Notes: generated by a model not told the origin, from the sequence alone. A stretch of DNA of 64,000 bases from GCA-2706205 sp964215955 (GCA_964215955.1 CAXPDR010000017.1:62001-126000), one strand, 5' to 3'. Shown: positions 52,310 through 62,136, numbered from the stretch's first letter. Program-made: numbers and translations.

Positions 52310-52710
52310 TTTGAGAAAGTTCTTTTCTTTCCACCACCAAATCTCATGCTCAGATCACTTGTTTCATCATTATCTAGGTCGAATTGATCCCAAATAAGCT
52401 CAGCTTCTTCAATAGAATAGAGTTTAAAGATTTTTCTAAATTCTTGACTTACATTTGATAATGCCATTCTATTATGTTCTTGCTTACTTTTATTAATCAT
52501 GTGTACTGTTTCTACAAAATGACAAATACCAGAAGAACCTACGAAATCTATTCCACCTAGATCCACTGTAATACGTGCTTGTGGATTATCCGCTGCAAGA
52601 TCATTTAATTGATCTCTAAGAGGCATACTGTGTTCGTAGTCCAAGTCCCCATTCATTTGAACGGTAATATTTCCTAAAGCATCTCTCAAGATATTGGCCT
52701 TCATGGTCAT
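52306..52710 (-). CDS. STAS-domain protein (anti-sigma factor antagonist type)
   Basis: 134 residues. A STAS domain fills residues 5-105: VDLGGIDFVGSSGICHFVE is the switch loop, with S59 at the position phosphorylated in SpoIIAA. The usual Asp before the Ser pair is Gly here, so phosphorylation control is possible but not certain. A charged 30-residue tail ends in GGGKKRTF. Such proteins relieve an anti-sigma factor; no partner kinase is nearby. Confidence 0.82.
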   Translation of the reverse strand: MTMKANILRDALGNITVQMNGDLDYEHSMPLRDQLNDLAADNPQARITVDLGGIDFVGSSGICHFVETVHMINKSKQEHNRMALSNVSQEFRKIFKLYSIEEAELIWDQFDLDNDETSDLSMRFGGGKKRTFSN

Positions 52711-52827
52711 GTGCTGTTCTCCTGTAAATTTGCCAAAATGTTGGCGTTAAACTTAAAAAGATTCTATCATTGATGAATACATATTTTTACGGGGAATAAA
52801 TGTCTCAAAAAAAGGATTAAACAGAAT

Positions 52828-53658
52828 ATGTCAGGTATATATTTAGTTGGTTTACCCATTGGAAATAATCAAGATATAACTTTAAGGGCCTTAAATACCC
52901 TAAAAGAAGCGAATTTTATTTATTGTGAAGATACACGAGTCTTTAAAGAGCTTTGTAAACATATAGATGTTAATTTAGTTGGTAAGTCTATTGAGAGTTT
53001 TCATGATCATTCCAGTGAATTGAAATCTCAAAAGATAATTGAAAAGGCACAGGATTCAATTTGTGTATTTGTTTCAGATGCGGGTAGTCCCATCATTTCC
53101 GATCCTGCTTTTCCACTAATAAAACTTGCCTTAGAAAATAGTATTCAGATAAAAACGATACCTGGAGTTAGTGCAGTTAATACGGCGCTAGAGCTATCTG
53201 GTTTACCACCAATACCATTTCATTTTCATGGTTTTTTGGGCCGGGACAAGGCAGATATAAAAAATGGAATTGAAACAATTAAGTCTCAATATGGAACTCA
53301 TATTATATTTGAAGGGAAAAGTAGAGTTGAAAAGACTCTTGATATTATATCCCAAGAGTTAAGTGATTATGATATTGTCCTTGCAAGAGAACTCACTAAA
53401 GATTTTGAATCAGTTTATCGCTTTAAGGGATCTGACTTTCCAAAGCTTAAATCAGAAATAGTGATGAAAGGTGAGTTTGTCATTTTAGTATACAATTCTC
53501 AAAAATCTTCAAGCGTATCAAATGAAGCTGTCCTAAAATTGGCTCAAGATATTTTGTCCAAAGGAGCTAAACCTAAGCTTTTATCAAAGCTTATAGCGGA
53601 AATCACAGGAAAACCGAGTAAAGAAGTTTATGATCAGCTTAACCAGAGTAGGCAATAA
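52828..53658 (+). CDS. rsmI: 16S rRNA (cytidine-1402-2'-O)-methyltransferase RsmI
   Basis: 276 residues of the tetrapyrrole-methylase fold. Motifs: IYLVGLPIGNNQDITLRAL (usual start GLPIGNxxDITxRA), YCEDTRVFKELCKH, VSDAGSPIISDP, IPGVSAVNTALELSGLP and HGFLG. The C-terminal helical part has KPKLLSKLIAEITGKPSKEVYDQL. It modifies the decoding centre of the small subunit. Divergent from the STAS gene. Confidence 0.96.
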   Translation: MSGIYLVGLPIGNNQDITLRALNTLKEANFIYCEDTRVFKELCKHIDVNLVGKSIESFHDHSSELKSQKIIEKAQDSICVFVSDAGSPIISDPAFPLIKLALENSIQIKTIPGVSAVNTALELSGLPPIPFHFHGFLGRDKADIKNGIETIKSQYGTHIIFEGKSRVEKTLDIISQELSDYDIVLARELTKDFESVYRFKGSDFPKLKSEIVMKGEFVILVYNSQKSSSVSNEAVLKLAQDILSKGAKPKLLSKLIAEITGKPSKEVYDQLNQSRQ

Positions 53659-53731
53659 AGTATTCCTGAGATTTTAGTATCATATAATTTTATTTATATT
53701 AGAATAGAACTAATCATAAAAAAGGTTTGGA

Positions 53732-54511
53732 ATGCAAGTTAAGATCATTGGTGGACATGGTGGAGTAACAAGAAACTATCATGCAACCTCTTATTTAATT
53801 GATGAGTCTTTATTGATAGATGCAGGATCAGTTGCATCTGGTCTTGATATGCAGGCTCAGCTTAAAATTGATCATATTCTTTTATCTCATGCTCATCTCG
53901 ACCATACTAAAGACTTAGCTTTCATTTGTGATAATTGCTTCGGATTAAGAGATAAACCATTTGAGGTTTATAGTCATGAGAGTGTTCATAAAGCCATTAA
54001 AACACATTTGTTTAATGATTTAATTTGGCCGGACTTTTCCGTTCTTCCTACCTCAAAAAATCCAACTATTAGATTTAATGAAATCGAACCTGAAAAGGAA
54101 ATTATTTTAGGGGATTATAAAGTGATGCCTGTTCATGTAGAGCATCCTGTATTAAAACCTGGGCAAGGAATGGGCTTTATTGTTGAAAAAGGTGATGTTT
54201 CAATTCTATTTACTCAGGATACAAAAGCAACGGATAGAATTTGGGAAATTGGAAAAAAATACAAAAATTTAAAGGCAATATTTAGTGAAGTAAGCTTTCC
54301 TAATAAATTGCAAAACGTTGCAGATATAAGTGATCATCACACCCCGCAAACTATTAAAGAAGAAATCAAGAAAATGCCAGGGAATGTTCCGATCTATTTA
54401 GGCCATTTAAAACCGAATTACCAAGAGGAACTTATTCAGGAAATTACTGATCTTGGTGAGCCCCGAATTCATATAATGTATGCGGATGATGTTCGCTATA
54501 ACTTTAAATAA
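53732..54511 (+). CDS. Metallo-beta-lactamase-fold hydrolase, class II cyclic-nucleotide-phosphodiesterase-like
   Basis: 259 residues, cytoplasmic. Metal motif SHAHLDH (H53, H55, D57, H58), later VHVEHPV, FTQDTKA with an Asp ligand, and ISDHHTP, all as in class II cAMP/cGMP phosphodiesterases (CpdP/PDE1 type). The early part YLIDESLLIDAG matches too. Substrate specificity cannot be shown from sequence; it may also be a general phosphodiesterase. Convergent with the acidic protein gene by six bases. Confidence 0.8.
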   Translation: MQVKIIGGHGGVTRNYHATSYLIDESLLIDAGSVASGLDMQAQLKIDHILLSHAHLDHTKDLAFICDNCFGLRDKPFEVYSHESVHKAIKTHLFNDLIWPDFSVLPTSKNPTIRFNEIEPEKEIILGDYKVMPVHVEHPVLKPGQGMGFIVEKGDVSILFTQDTKATDRIWEIGKKYKNLKAIFSEVSFPNKLQNVADISDHHTPQTIKEEIKKMPGNVPIYLGHLKPNYQEELIQEITDLGEPRIHIMYADDVRYNFK

Positions 54512-54517
54512 TTCTAG

Positions 54518-56977
54518 TTATCTAAGACCTTTTAAAATTGCAGGAGTGGACCTTTTTATTTGAGGTCTTTGACTCTGTTTAAATTGTGGATTCCCATTAT
54601 TAGCTCTTGGAGTTAAGGCTTCAATTGTGGTTTCTGCCATAATTTTACAAGCATCTCCGGACTCAAGTATGGCCGCAAATTTTTGCTCAACTGGTAGTTT
54701 TTGAATCCCAGAGAAAAGCTCTGCATGGTCAACTGATTTTCCATCTTTAATATTAAGTTTAAAGTATTTATCTTTAGCTGTGTCTATTTTATCTTTTTTG
54801 GGTTCTTCTTTTTCTTCTTCTTCAGTGCCTTCGTCTTCTTCAGTTTCCAAAGCTTCCTGATCTTCTTCACTGTCTTCATCATCTATGACGCTTGAATCGC
54901 TATCACTTTCTTCTTTGTCTTTTTTCTTCTTTTCTACCTTCGCTCTAGATAAATCTAGCCAAGTAATTTTGTAATCCTTAAATTTATCTTTATTTTCTTT
55001 TTTCTTATAATCTTCTGATGAAGCAGTACTTCTATCCTTTTTCTTATCATCGTCTTTTCTCTCCTCAGATTTGTAGAGGATATTACCTTTAGAATCTTTG
55101 ATTTCTATGGAGGCAATAAGACTTATCTCTCCATTATCTTTCTTCTGCTGCTTTAAGCTTAAATTACATTTAGATGCAACTTGCTCTTTCGGCTCATAGT
55201 TACAAGTTTCGATCCCAATTTCTTTATCTTTATATTTAAGTTTACCAGAAACACTAAAGGCTCTAGATGGATCAAGGTTTTCTACAGTAAAACTAGTTAA
55301 ATCTTTATCATTTTGAATAATCCCTTCTAGATCTGGAGTTGAAATCTCTAGAACTTCATACTCATCGGAATCGTTTGATAATTTAGGACTTACTTTTATA
55401 GAGTTCTCAGTAATACTAATTTCACAGCTTGCAGTAACTTCGCCTTCAGCTTCTTTACCAGGGATTGTCACCTTATTAGATTCTAAGATATTTCCATTAT
55501 AATCCATTGTCGCAACTGCATCTGAATCATTATCCACATGAGTAACACTAAAACTTAATGAGTTAGGCACAAAAGTTTCTTTTTGATCACTATGTGCAGC
55601 TCCTTTAGGGAGATCATTTGGAGTTGAGCTTGCCACACCTGCAGCACCTTCTAATTTGATATGTTTTATAGCGACTTTATCCTTATCCTTTTCGGATAGG
55701 TCTGCATTTAAGAGTTGGACAATGAGATTACCAGAATCTTTTTCGTATTTAAGAGTAATGCTAGGGAAGTCAGATAAAACTGGACATAGTTTGGCAGCCT
55801 TAGCGTCAGCAAGGTTTTTATCTGCTAATTCTTGGTAAAGAGTTTTATCCTGATCAAAGTATTTTATGACATCAGTTGATGAAATTTTATTGAGATGTAA
55901 TCCCTCTAAGCTTTCATGTTTTTGACGTAATTCATTAAGACCATTATTTAAAACACCATTTAGTCGTGTTAGATAATTTTTCCAGTCTTTTAAACTATTG
56001 TCTTGGAACGAAGTTTCACTACAAGATCGTATAAAAGTATCTTTTATTTGCTGGGTTTGATTTAAAATACCAGCACATGTTCTAGAATAAAAAATTTGTT
56101 CTGCGTATTCTTGGTTGATTGAACTGTATGTATTATTTTTTTGATCACCCTGTCCTTTACATAAACATGTATCATACATAGTGGTAAGGGTGCTAAATAG
56201 ATGGGAATTACCATTAATCCCTTTTGATAATATATCATCATAGGCATTAGCTTTTTCTTCTGCTTCAAGGTCTTCTAATGCTCTTTGACATAAATAGGCT
56301 GCATTTAAACCTTTATCTTCAACTGACTCTAAACAAAATACTGAACCACTCTTTGTTCCGTAAATATCCGGATTACAAGGCAAGCTAGAGTTCTTATTAC
56401 AGGACTTTGTTTCATCGGAATATTTAATTTTCTTCTCTTGTTCTGAAAATGTTATGCCTACTGTATTTGAATTGATTGTCTCGTCGTATTTTTTAGAAAT
56501 ACCCTCAACATAAAATTTATAAATTTCGGATTGTTGAAATTCTTCTTGAGTAAGAGTTGGCTTACCTAGCATCTTCGCAGCTGCTTTCCTTAGGAGACTT
56601 TGATGTCCGGCTTTCGAAATATGTTTTGGATGAGTACATAAAGATTTACCATTTGAAACAATGATGAATGAAATCCATCCGCCATAATAACATTTTAAAT
56701 CTCTAGGAATCTTTTCAAACAGTGCTTGATTTTCATTTGCGTGAGCTTCACTGATAAAATAATTTAAAATCTTAAGATAGGTTTGGTATTTTAGATTCTT
56801 TCGTGCCCCCAATCTTTGTTGGTGTTCAGCCTCTGTTAAAAAATCATGGACTAATTTTATGGTTTCAATTTGCTGAGGTTTACCCATTGAGACAAAGTCC
56901 CCATAGCTAATCATCTTGTCATAGGCCATGACATTGAAGCTCAAGATTGTAATTGTTAATAAAATTAGTTTAATCAT
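54518..56977 (-). CDS. Large secreted acidic protein of unknown function
   Basis: 819 residues from the ATG at 56977; signal peptide MIKLILLTITILSFNVMA. The first 300 residues carry conserved-looking Cys motifs (KCYYGGWISFIIV, NGKSLCTHPKH, SSLPCNPDIYG, SVFCLES, YLCQRAL), then a coiled-coil stretch, then Ig-like beta repeats at about 420-620, each with a central Cys or ILESNKV-type strand. Residues about 690-740 are extremely acidic, mostly Asp/Glu/Ser. A basic tail ends it. No family recognised. A sigma-28-like promoter lies just upstream. Confidence 0.65.
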   Translation of the reverse strand: MIKLILLTITILSFNVMAYDKMISYGDFVSMGKPQQIETIKLVHDFLTEAEHQQRLGARKNLKYQTYLKILNYFISEAHANENQALFEKIPRDLKCYYGGWISFIIVSNGKSLCTHPKHISKAGHQSLLRKAAAKMLGKPTLTQEEFQQSEIYKFYVEGISKKYDETINSNTVGITFSEQEKKIKYSDETKSCNKNSSLPCNPDIYGTKSGSVFCLESVEDKGLNAAYLCQRALEDLEAEEKANAYDDILSKGINGNSHLFSTLTTMYDTCLCKGQGDQKNNTYSSINQEYAEQIFYSRTCAGILNQTQQIKDTFIRSCSETSFQDNSLKDWKNYLTRLNGVLNNGLNELRQKHESLEGLHLNKISSTDVIKYFDQDKTLYQELADKNLADAKAAKLCPVLSDFPSITLKYEKDSGNLIVQLLNADLSEKDKDKVAIKHIKLEGAAGVASSTPNDLPKGAAHSDQKETFVPNSLSFSVTHVDNDSDAVATMDYNGNILESNKVTIPGKEAEGEVTASCEISITENSIKVSPKLSNDSDEYEVLEISTPDLEGIIQNDKDLTSFTVENLDPSRAFSVSGKLKYKDKEIGIETCNYEPKEQVASKCNLSLKQQKKDNGEISLIASIEIKDSKGNILYKSEERKDDDKKKDRSTASSEDYKKKENKDKFKDYKITWLDLSRAKVEKKKKDKEESDSDSSVIDDEDSEEDQEALETEEDEGTEEEEKEEPKKDKIDTAKDKYFKLNIKDGKSVDHAELFSGIQKLPVEQKFAAILESGDACKIMAETTIEALTPRANNGNPQFKQSQRPQIKRSTPAILKGLR

Positions 56978-56999
56978 ATTGCAATATATCCTAGATACT

Positions 57000-57028
57000 T
57001 TATCGGTAGTCTTCTCCAATTATCTTAG
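57000..57028 (-). promoter_or_regulatory. Sigma-28-like promoter for the acidic protein
   Basis: On the minus strand CTAAG is followed after 16 bases by ACCGATAA (7 of 8 to GCCGATAA). The predicted start is about 16 bases before the ATG at 56977. Confidence 0.5.
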
Positions 57029-57144
57029 AAAAACCGGATAGTTTTACTATTATATTGATATACAATTTGATTTCAGTAGGTTAGCCTAAACTCTTATAGA
57101 TGAGATTCTAATTAATAGCCTGTTATTTTAGTCACTTAGAGGTG

Positions 57145-57173
57145 TTGACTGCTTTTGAGCACCCAGTTAGAAT
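57145..57173 (+). promoter_or_regulatory. Sigma-70 promoter of the accD operon
   Basis: TTGACT, 17-base spacer, TAGAAT: 5 of 6 matches in each element, placed 33 bases before the accD ATG. Confidence 0.75.
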
Positions 57174-57205
57174 TTGAGTTTAATTATTTGGTTTTGGAGA
57201 AAATT

Positions 57206-58054
57206 ATGGGTTGGTTTCACTCGGTAAAAAACCCGAAGATAAAAAGTGTAAAAAAACAAAATGATAATGTTCCTAAAGGTCTTTGGAAAAAATGTGTAAG
57301 TTGTGGAGAGGTTCTTCAAACTGAAAAACTTGAAGCGAACTTGAATGTTTGTCCTATTTGCGGGCATCACTACAGAATGTCGGCAAGAGAAAGAATTGAC
57401 TTATTATTAGATAAGGATTCTTTTGAAGAGTACGCAAAAAACTATTCGACTCATGATCCTTTGGAGTTTAATGATAAGGTCACTTATAAGCAAAGATTAG
57501 AAAAAGCTCATACTAATACGGGAAGGACTGATGGAACACTTTGTGGGTTAGGTAAGATTGATGGTAAACAAGTCGCAGTTGCAATCATGGATTTTCATTT
57601 TATGGGAGGATCTATGGGGGTTGTAACAGGTGAAAAAATTGCGCTTGCAATGGATCTTGGTCTTAAACACAATGCTCCCGTAATTGTATTAAGTTGTTCC
57701 GGTGGAGCTAGAATGCAAGAAGGGATTTTATCTCTAATGCAAATGGCGAAAACTTCAGCCTCAAGAAAGAAGTTAAAAGAAAATGGTATACCATATATCT
57801 CCTTACTTACAGATCCTACTACTGGTGGATGTGCAGCTAGCTTTTCAATGTTGGGAGATGTAAATATCGCAGAGCCTAAAGCTTTGATAGGCTTTGCTGG
57901 CCCAAGAGTTATAGAGCAATCCATACGTCAAACTCTTCCTGAAGGTTTTCAAACTTCTGAGTTTCTTTTAGAGCACGGCTTTATTGATAGAATCGTGAGT
58001 AGGGATAAACTTAAAAAAGAAATTTCCTTTTTTGTAAACATGTTTGGAAAATGA
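57206..58054 (+). CDS. accD: Acetyl-CoA carboxylase carboxyltransferase subunit beta
   Basis: Makes malonyl-CoA for fatty-acid synthesis with AccA, which is not in the window. 282 residues from the ATG at 57206, which follows GGAG and gives the family start MGWFHSVK. Zinc ribbon at the N-terminus: C30, C33, C49 and C52 in KKCVSCGEV and NVCPICGHH. The carboxyltransferase core has FMGGSMGVVTGEK, VLSCSGGARMQEGILSLMQM, PTTGGCAASFSMLGD and GPRVIEQ. First gene of a run that overlaps all the way to the window end. Confidence 0.95.
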   Translation: MGWFHSVKNPKIKSVKKQNDNVPKGLWKKCVSCGEVLQTEKLEANLNVCPICGHHYRMSARERIDLLLDKDSFEEYAKNYSTHDPLEFNDKVTYKQRLEKAHTNTGRTDGTLCGLGKIDGKQVAVAIMDFHFMGGSMGVVTGEKIALAMDLGLKHNAPVIVLSCSGGARMQEGILSLMQMAKTSASRKKLKENGIPYISLLTDPTTGGCAASFSMLGDVNIAEPKALIGFAGPRVIEQSIRQTLPEGFQTSEFLLEHGFIDRIVSRDKLKKEISFFVNMFGK

Positions 58055-59199
58055 GCCCCGATTCTTGGCTAGAGAAGTACTATAGTGGAGAATATTTTAG
58101 TGGCGACTTTGCCCATCTCAAAAAATATCTAAACCAATTAGATCTTAATTTTGAAAATAAGACTATTATCACCGTTGCTGGAACTAATGGTAAGGGCGAG
58201 ACTTCGAGATACATAAATTATTTGTTGAATAAATGCAGCTCTGGGGTTGCTTTGTGGACATCACCTCATTTGTTAAAAGTTAATGAAAGATTTGTTTTTA
58301 ATAATTTGGATGTTGATGATGTAGAACTCTTAGAGGCCTTCGATTTATTACAAAATCATTTGGTAAAAACCAGTGAAAAGCTTAGTTATTTTGAGTTTTT
58401 ATTTATTAGTTTTCTCATTCTTGCAAAAAACAAAGATGTTGATTATTTAATTCTTGAAGTTGGGTTAGGTGGACGACTTGATGCTGTGAATATTCTAGAT
58501 GCAGATATTGTCGTTTTAACTTCGATATCAAGAGATCATGTAGAGCTTTTAGGTAATAGCTATGAAAAGATTCTTAAAGAAAAACTAGGGGTTCTTAGGG
58601 CAAAAAGCTTTTTGATTTCCGGACTTGATTTAAATTATCTTAATCAAAAGATCACACATTCCAAGGAAAAGTGGTTAAATTTAGCCTCTGATGTGTCTTT
58701 TAAGTCTAAACATTTCAGCAATAGAAATAAAGAAATGGCCTTCCATGCATGTCATTTACTTTTTTCTAATACCTCTTTGGATGAGCTGGAAGGTATTGAG
58801 CTTAGTAGAAGATTAAAATTTAGAATTGGCGATGCATCATTTACTTGTTTTCCCTCCCACAATGTTGATGGAGTAAGAAAATTAGTTCAATTCTTAGATC
58901 AGGAGCAGTATACTAATATTGATAGGCTATTGATCTCATTTAGTGAAAGAAAATTAGATGAAATTGAGACGATGATCAAACTATTTTTACAAGTAGTGGG
59001 TCATAGTAAAATTATGCTTTTTAGTTTTGACCACTTTAAAGCCATAGAAAAAGAAAATTTAAGAAGAATAAGTGAACAATATAATTTTAAAATTTATACC
59101 TACAAAGACTTCCAAAATGATTTACCTAAGCAATCTGATTGTATTGTTACTGGTTCAAATTATTTTCTCGCAGACTTTTATCAAGCAAGCCTTCGCTAA
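58051..59199 (+). CDS. folC: Folylpolyglutamate/dihydrofolate synthase FolC
   Basis: Adds glutamate to folates. 382 residues, some 40-50 shorter than the usual bifunctional enzyme. P-loop VAGTNGKGET at 42-51, then TSPHLLKVNERF, the Mur-ligase phrase LEVGLGGRLDAVN and TSISRDHVELLG. The C-terminal third is divergent. ATGA overlap with accD; accD-folC is a common operon. Its 3' end overlaps the lptD start by about 80 bases. Confidence 0.92.
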   Translation: MSPDSWLEKYYSGEYFSGDFAHLKKYLNQLDLNFENKTIITVAGTNGKGETSRYINYLLNKCSSGVALWTSPHLLKVNERFVFNNLDVDDVELLEAFDLLQNHLVKTSEKLSYFEFLFISFLILAKNKDVDYLILEVGLGGRLDAVNILDADIVVLTSISRDHVELLGNSYEKILKEKLGVLRAKSFLISGLDLNYLNQKITHSKEKWLNLASDVSFKSKHFSNRNKEMAFHACHLLFSNTSLDELEGIELSRRLKFRIGDASFTCFPSHNVDGVRKLVQFLDQEQYTNIDRLLISFSERKLDEIETMIKLFLQVVGHSKIMLFSFDHFKAIEKENLRRISEQYNFKIYTYKDFQNDLPKQSDCIVTGSNYFLADFYQASLR

Positions 59200-61546
59200 C
59201 GATTCTAACTTACAATTAAAGCTAAGTGATTCTGTTAGTATTTATAGTGAAAAAGCCTATCGTCGTGATGGTGGAACTTATTTTGAAGCTGTAGGAAATG
59301 TTGTTATATCATCCGGTAAAGATACTTTATATGGAGAAAAAGCTTCGTTTAATACAAAGACTGGTTTAGTTGAAATCGAGGGAAGTGTTAGATACATAAG
59401 TGATAAAATAACAATTTATGGTTCAAAGATCATTCATAATACGGCGACTGATTATCTCGAAATGAATAACTCTCGTATGATTACCAAAGAATTTAGTATT
59501 GTTTCTGAGAAGTTAATCAAAAAAGGAAAAGGGATTTACCTCGCAACAGAAGCTGAGTTTACCACCTGTAAGGACTGTACTGAGTCATGGAAAGTTTACG
59601 GGAAAAAAGTTGAAATTGAGCTGAACGAATATGTTCAAATTCATCATGCTCTTTTAAAAGTAAAGGGAATAGATGTTCTTTATCTACCTTATATTGCTTT
59701 ACCTATTAAAAATGAGAGAGAGTCAGGAGTTCTGTTTCCCTCAATATCAACAAGAAATAACGAAGGTGTTTATTACGAACAGCCGTTCTATTGGGCCATC
59801 TCTGGTGCAAGAGACTTAACATTTTCACCATTATTTTATTCTGAACGTGGCTATGGTGTAGACCTTGAATATAGAGATTACTATAATGATAAGAACTGGG
59901 TAGAATTATATTCTAAATCTGTGAATGATAAAATTTATGAACCTTCAAACCCAAATACTGATGGGGGAGGCCCTTCCTACTTCCGTTATTTCCTAGACTT
60001 AGAAAATCACCATCATTGGGATAATTCATTAATTCATCACTTTAAAGTTACAGGAATTAAAGATCTCGACTTTGTGCGAGATTATTCTTTTTATACAAAA
60101 GAAAAATACAACAAACCTGATGTTGGTGCTCATTTAAATGTCGTGAAAAGAAATGACTTAGTAAGTCTTGGGTTTGAAGGACAATATCGAAGAAGTCTTT
60201 TAGAAAATGATCCTGAGGAATTTAATGATAACTATGTTCAAATTTTACCAACTATAAATGGAAGTCTGAAACCCATAATGTTGTGGCAGCATGAAGGAAA
60301 TTATTTTTATAAATCCAGCTTTGCTCTAGATGCGGATTATACTGTTTTTAAACAAAATAGAATTGATGAAAGCGCATACATAAGAAATGCACGAAGACTA
60401 GATGTTTCACCGGTTTTAAAATTTAATATATTAAATTATGGTCCTCTTGTCTTGAAGACGAAGTACCAACTAGACTATCAAGAATATGATTTAGTGGAGG
60501 AAGAAGAATTTTTTAGTAAAAACTCTGGCTTCATATCAACGGAACTGAGTTTTACTGTTGATAAAATTTTTGGATTATCCTATCAAGAGGTCTATGACAG
60601 GTCTGAAATCCCAGAAAAAGATTTACCTAAATTTACCAATCAGAAAAATACTCAAAAGAATGTCTTAAGTCGTAGAGTTATTGGAGAATTACCAGAGTTT
60701 GAGAGTTCAATTGTTAAAGAGAAATTTAAAGTCCTTAGAAATAGTTATAGACATAGCCAAGAATACAAATTTATTCACCATAAGCTCGTTCATTCTAGTG
60801 AAAATGGGAGCCAAGCCTTTAGAGATCAAATTTCTTCTGAGGAAGGATGGTTCGACTATAGAGATGCCGTTACCGAGGATATTTTGGAACTTGACTCTGA
60901 GGAATCGATTAAACAAATTCCACTCATTAATACGTTTGAGGTTAAGTGGAATAATACATTGGTACGTAAAACACCAAAAGTTTTTAATTATTTAGTCGAT
61001 AATCGCTATCTAAAAGATAATTTTATTTATAAAAAACTGGGGCATTTTAATATATCCCAAGGTTATTTATTGGACACAGATACCAATGATTTTAAATCTA
61101 ATCTTACAAGGCTTTTTTTAGACTCGGGATATTATGCTTCATCTTGGAATATTAATATTAAGGACTATTATGATCACCAAAATAGTGACCATTTGTTTAC
61201 ATTCTCTGGTCAGAAGCGGTTTCATATCATGTCATTTTTAACTCAATATAATTATAATTCTTATCCAGGATCGAATTTAAAAACGATTAAAGGTGGGATA
61301 CAACTTAGACCTATTGATGTGTTTGGTATCGCTTTTTTAAAAGAACATGATTTAGATGCTGATGAGAATATTACTTCTATTTATCAGGTTGATTTTATGC
61401 CACTTAATAACTGCTGGATCTTAAACTTTAATTATAAAGAGAGTCTAGATGAGCAAAGATACGCATTTAATTTCGAATTTAATTTTGGAAATGATGAGTT
61501 TAAAGAATACAGAAATAACTTTTTCAATTTTAATAGGCTAAAATAA
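59117..61546 (+). CDS. lptD: LPS-assembly outer-membrane protein LptD
   Basis: Inserts lipopolysaccharide into the outer leaflet. 809 residues from the ATG at 59117, the best start for the signal peptide (IYLSNLIVLLLVQIIFSQ to AFA); the frame opens at 59072 and no clear ribosome-binding site is seen. The N-terminal jellyroll (OstA-like) covers about 30-140: KAYRRDGGTYFEAVGNVVI, GEKASFNTKTGLVEIEG. A Cys pair CKDC follows. The rest is the 26-strand type barrel: GIDVLYLPYIALPIKNERESG and GVLFPSIS are LptD hallmarks. It overlaps the end of folC by 83 bases. Confidence 0.93.
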   Translation: MIYLSNLIVLLLVQIIFSQTFIKQAFANDSNLQLKLSDSVSIYSEKAYRRDGGTYFEAVGNVVISSGKDTLYGEKASFNTKTGLVEIEGSVRYISDKITIYGSKIIHNTATDYLEMNNSRMITKEFSIVSEKLIKKGKGIYLATEAEFTTCKDCTESWKVYGKKVEIELNEYVQIHHALLKVKGIDVLYLPYIALPIKNERESGVLFPSISTRNNEGVYYEQPFYWAISGARDLTFSPLFYSERGYGVDLEYRDYYNDKNWVELYSKSVNDKIYEPSNPNTDGGGPSYFRYFLDLENHHHWDNSLIHHFKVTGIKDLDFVRDYSFYTKEKYNKPDVGAHLNVVKRNDLVSLGFEGQYRRSLLENDPEEFNDNYVQILPTINGSLKPIMLWQHEGNYFYKSSFALDADYTVFKQNRIDESAYIRNARRLDVSPVLKFNILNYGPLVLKTKYQLDYQEYDLVEEEEFFSKNSGFISTELSFTVDKIFGLSYQEVYDRSEIPEKDLPKFTNQKNTQKNVLSRRVIGELPEFESSIVKEKFKVLRNSYRHSQEYKFIHHKLVHSSENGSQAFRDQISSEEGWFDYRDAVTEDILELDSEESIKQIPLINTFEVKWNNTLVRKTPKVFNYLVDNRYLKDNFIYKKLGHFNISQGYLLDTDTNDFKSNLTRLFLDSGYYASSWNINIKDYYDHQNSDHLFTFSGQKRFHIMSFLTQYNYNSYPGSNLKTIKGGIQLRPIDVFGIAFLKEHDLDADENITSIYQVDFMPLNNCWILNFNYKESLDEQRYAFNFEFNFGNDEFKEYRNNFFNFNRLK

Positions 61547-62136
61547 TGATTGCAATTATTATCGATTTTGATGATAGTTTTACTTTCAATATTTTCTCTG
61601 AAATTTCAACTCTTAATTATTTTAAAAGTGTTAGGGTTATTCATTTTTCCGAACTGGAATTTTGTCTTAAACAAAAAAAAAGTAACTTAGAAAAAACTCT
61701 TTTTGTCTTTGGGCCTGGGCCTGGTCACCCAAATGAATACTTATTGCAGAGGAATCTTATTTCCAAAATTTTAGAAGAAGAGCATTTTAGGTTTTTTGGT
61801 ATTTGTCTTGGCCATCAATTACTTCATCAATTCCTAGGATATGAAATTGTTCCAGCTAATAATATTATTCATGGTTCTCAGGTCAATTACCAAGTTGATT
61901 TAAAAACCAGTAAAGCCTTAAATTTACCGAAAAAAATTTGCACTCAACATTATAATTCTTTAGCTGTTAAATCCGGACCAAAGCTCTTGGGTAATGAATA
62001 CGACTCTTTTGAATATAATAATGAAATTCTTATTTCATGGAGTAAAAAGTTTCTTAGCTATCAGTTTCATCCTGAATCGGTAGGTACAACTTGCCCAAAT
62101 GCATTCTTTGAACCTTTGAAGGCCTTCTTGCTATAA
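61546..62136 (+). CDS. Class I glutamine amidotransferase, PabA/TrpG type
   Basis: Takes ammonia from glutamine for 4-amino-4-deoxychorismate or anthranilate. 196 residues. Start IAIIIDFDDSFTFNIF is the family's (D-x-D-S-F-T-x-N) motif. Catalytic triad: C87 in GICLGHQ, H175 and E177 in QFHPES. FGPGPGHP is also typical. Lying after folC, a folate gene, it is more likely PabA than TrpG, though a TrpF-like gene follows. The ATG overlaps the lptD stop by one base. No large synthase subunit is seen here. Confidence 0.85.
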   Translation: MIAIIIDFDDSFTFNIFSEISTLNYFKSVRVIHFSELEFCLKQKKSNLEKTLFVFGPGPGHPNEYLLQRNLISKILEEEHFRFFGICLGHQLLHQFLGYEIVPANNIIHGSQVNYQVDLKTSKALNLPKKICTQHYNSLAVKSGPKLLGNEYDSFEYNNEILISWSKKFLSYQFHPESVGTTCPNAFFEPLKAFLL

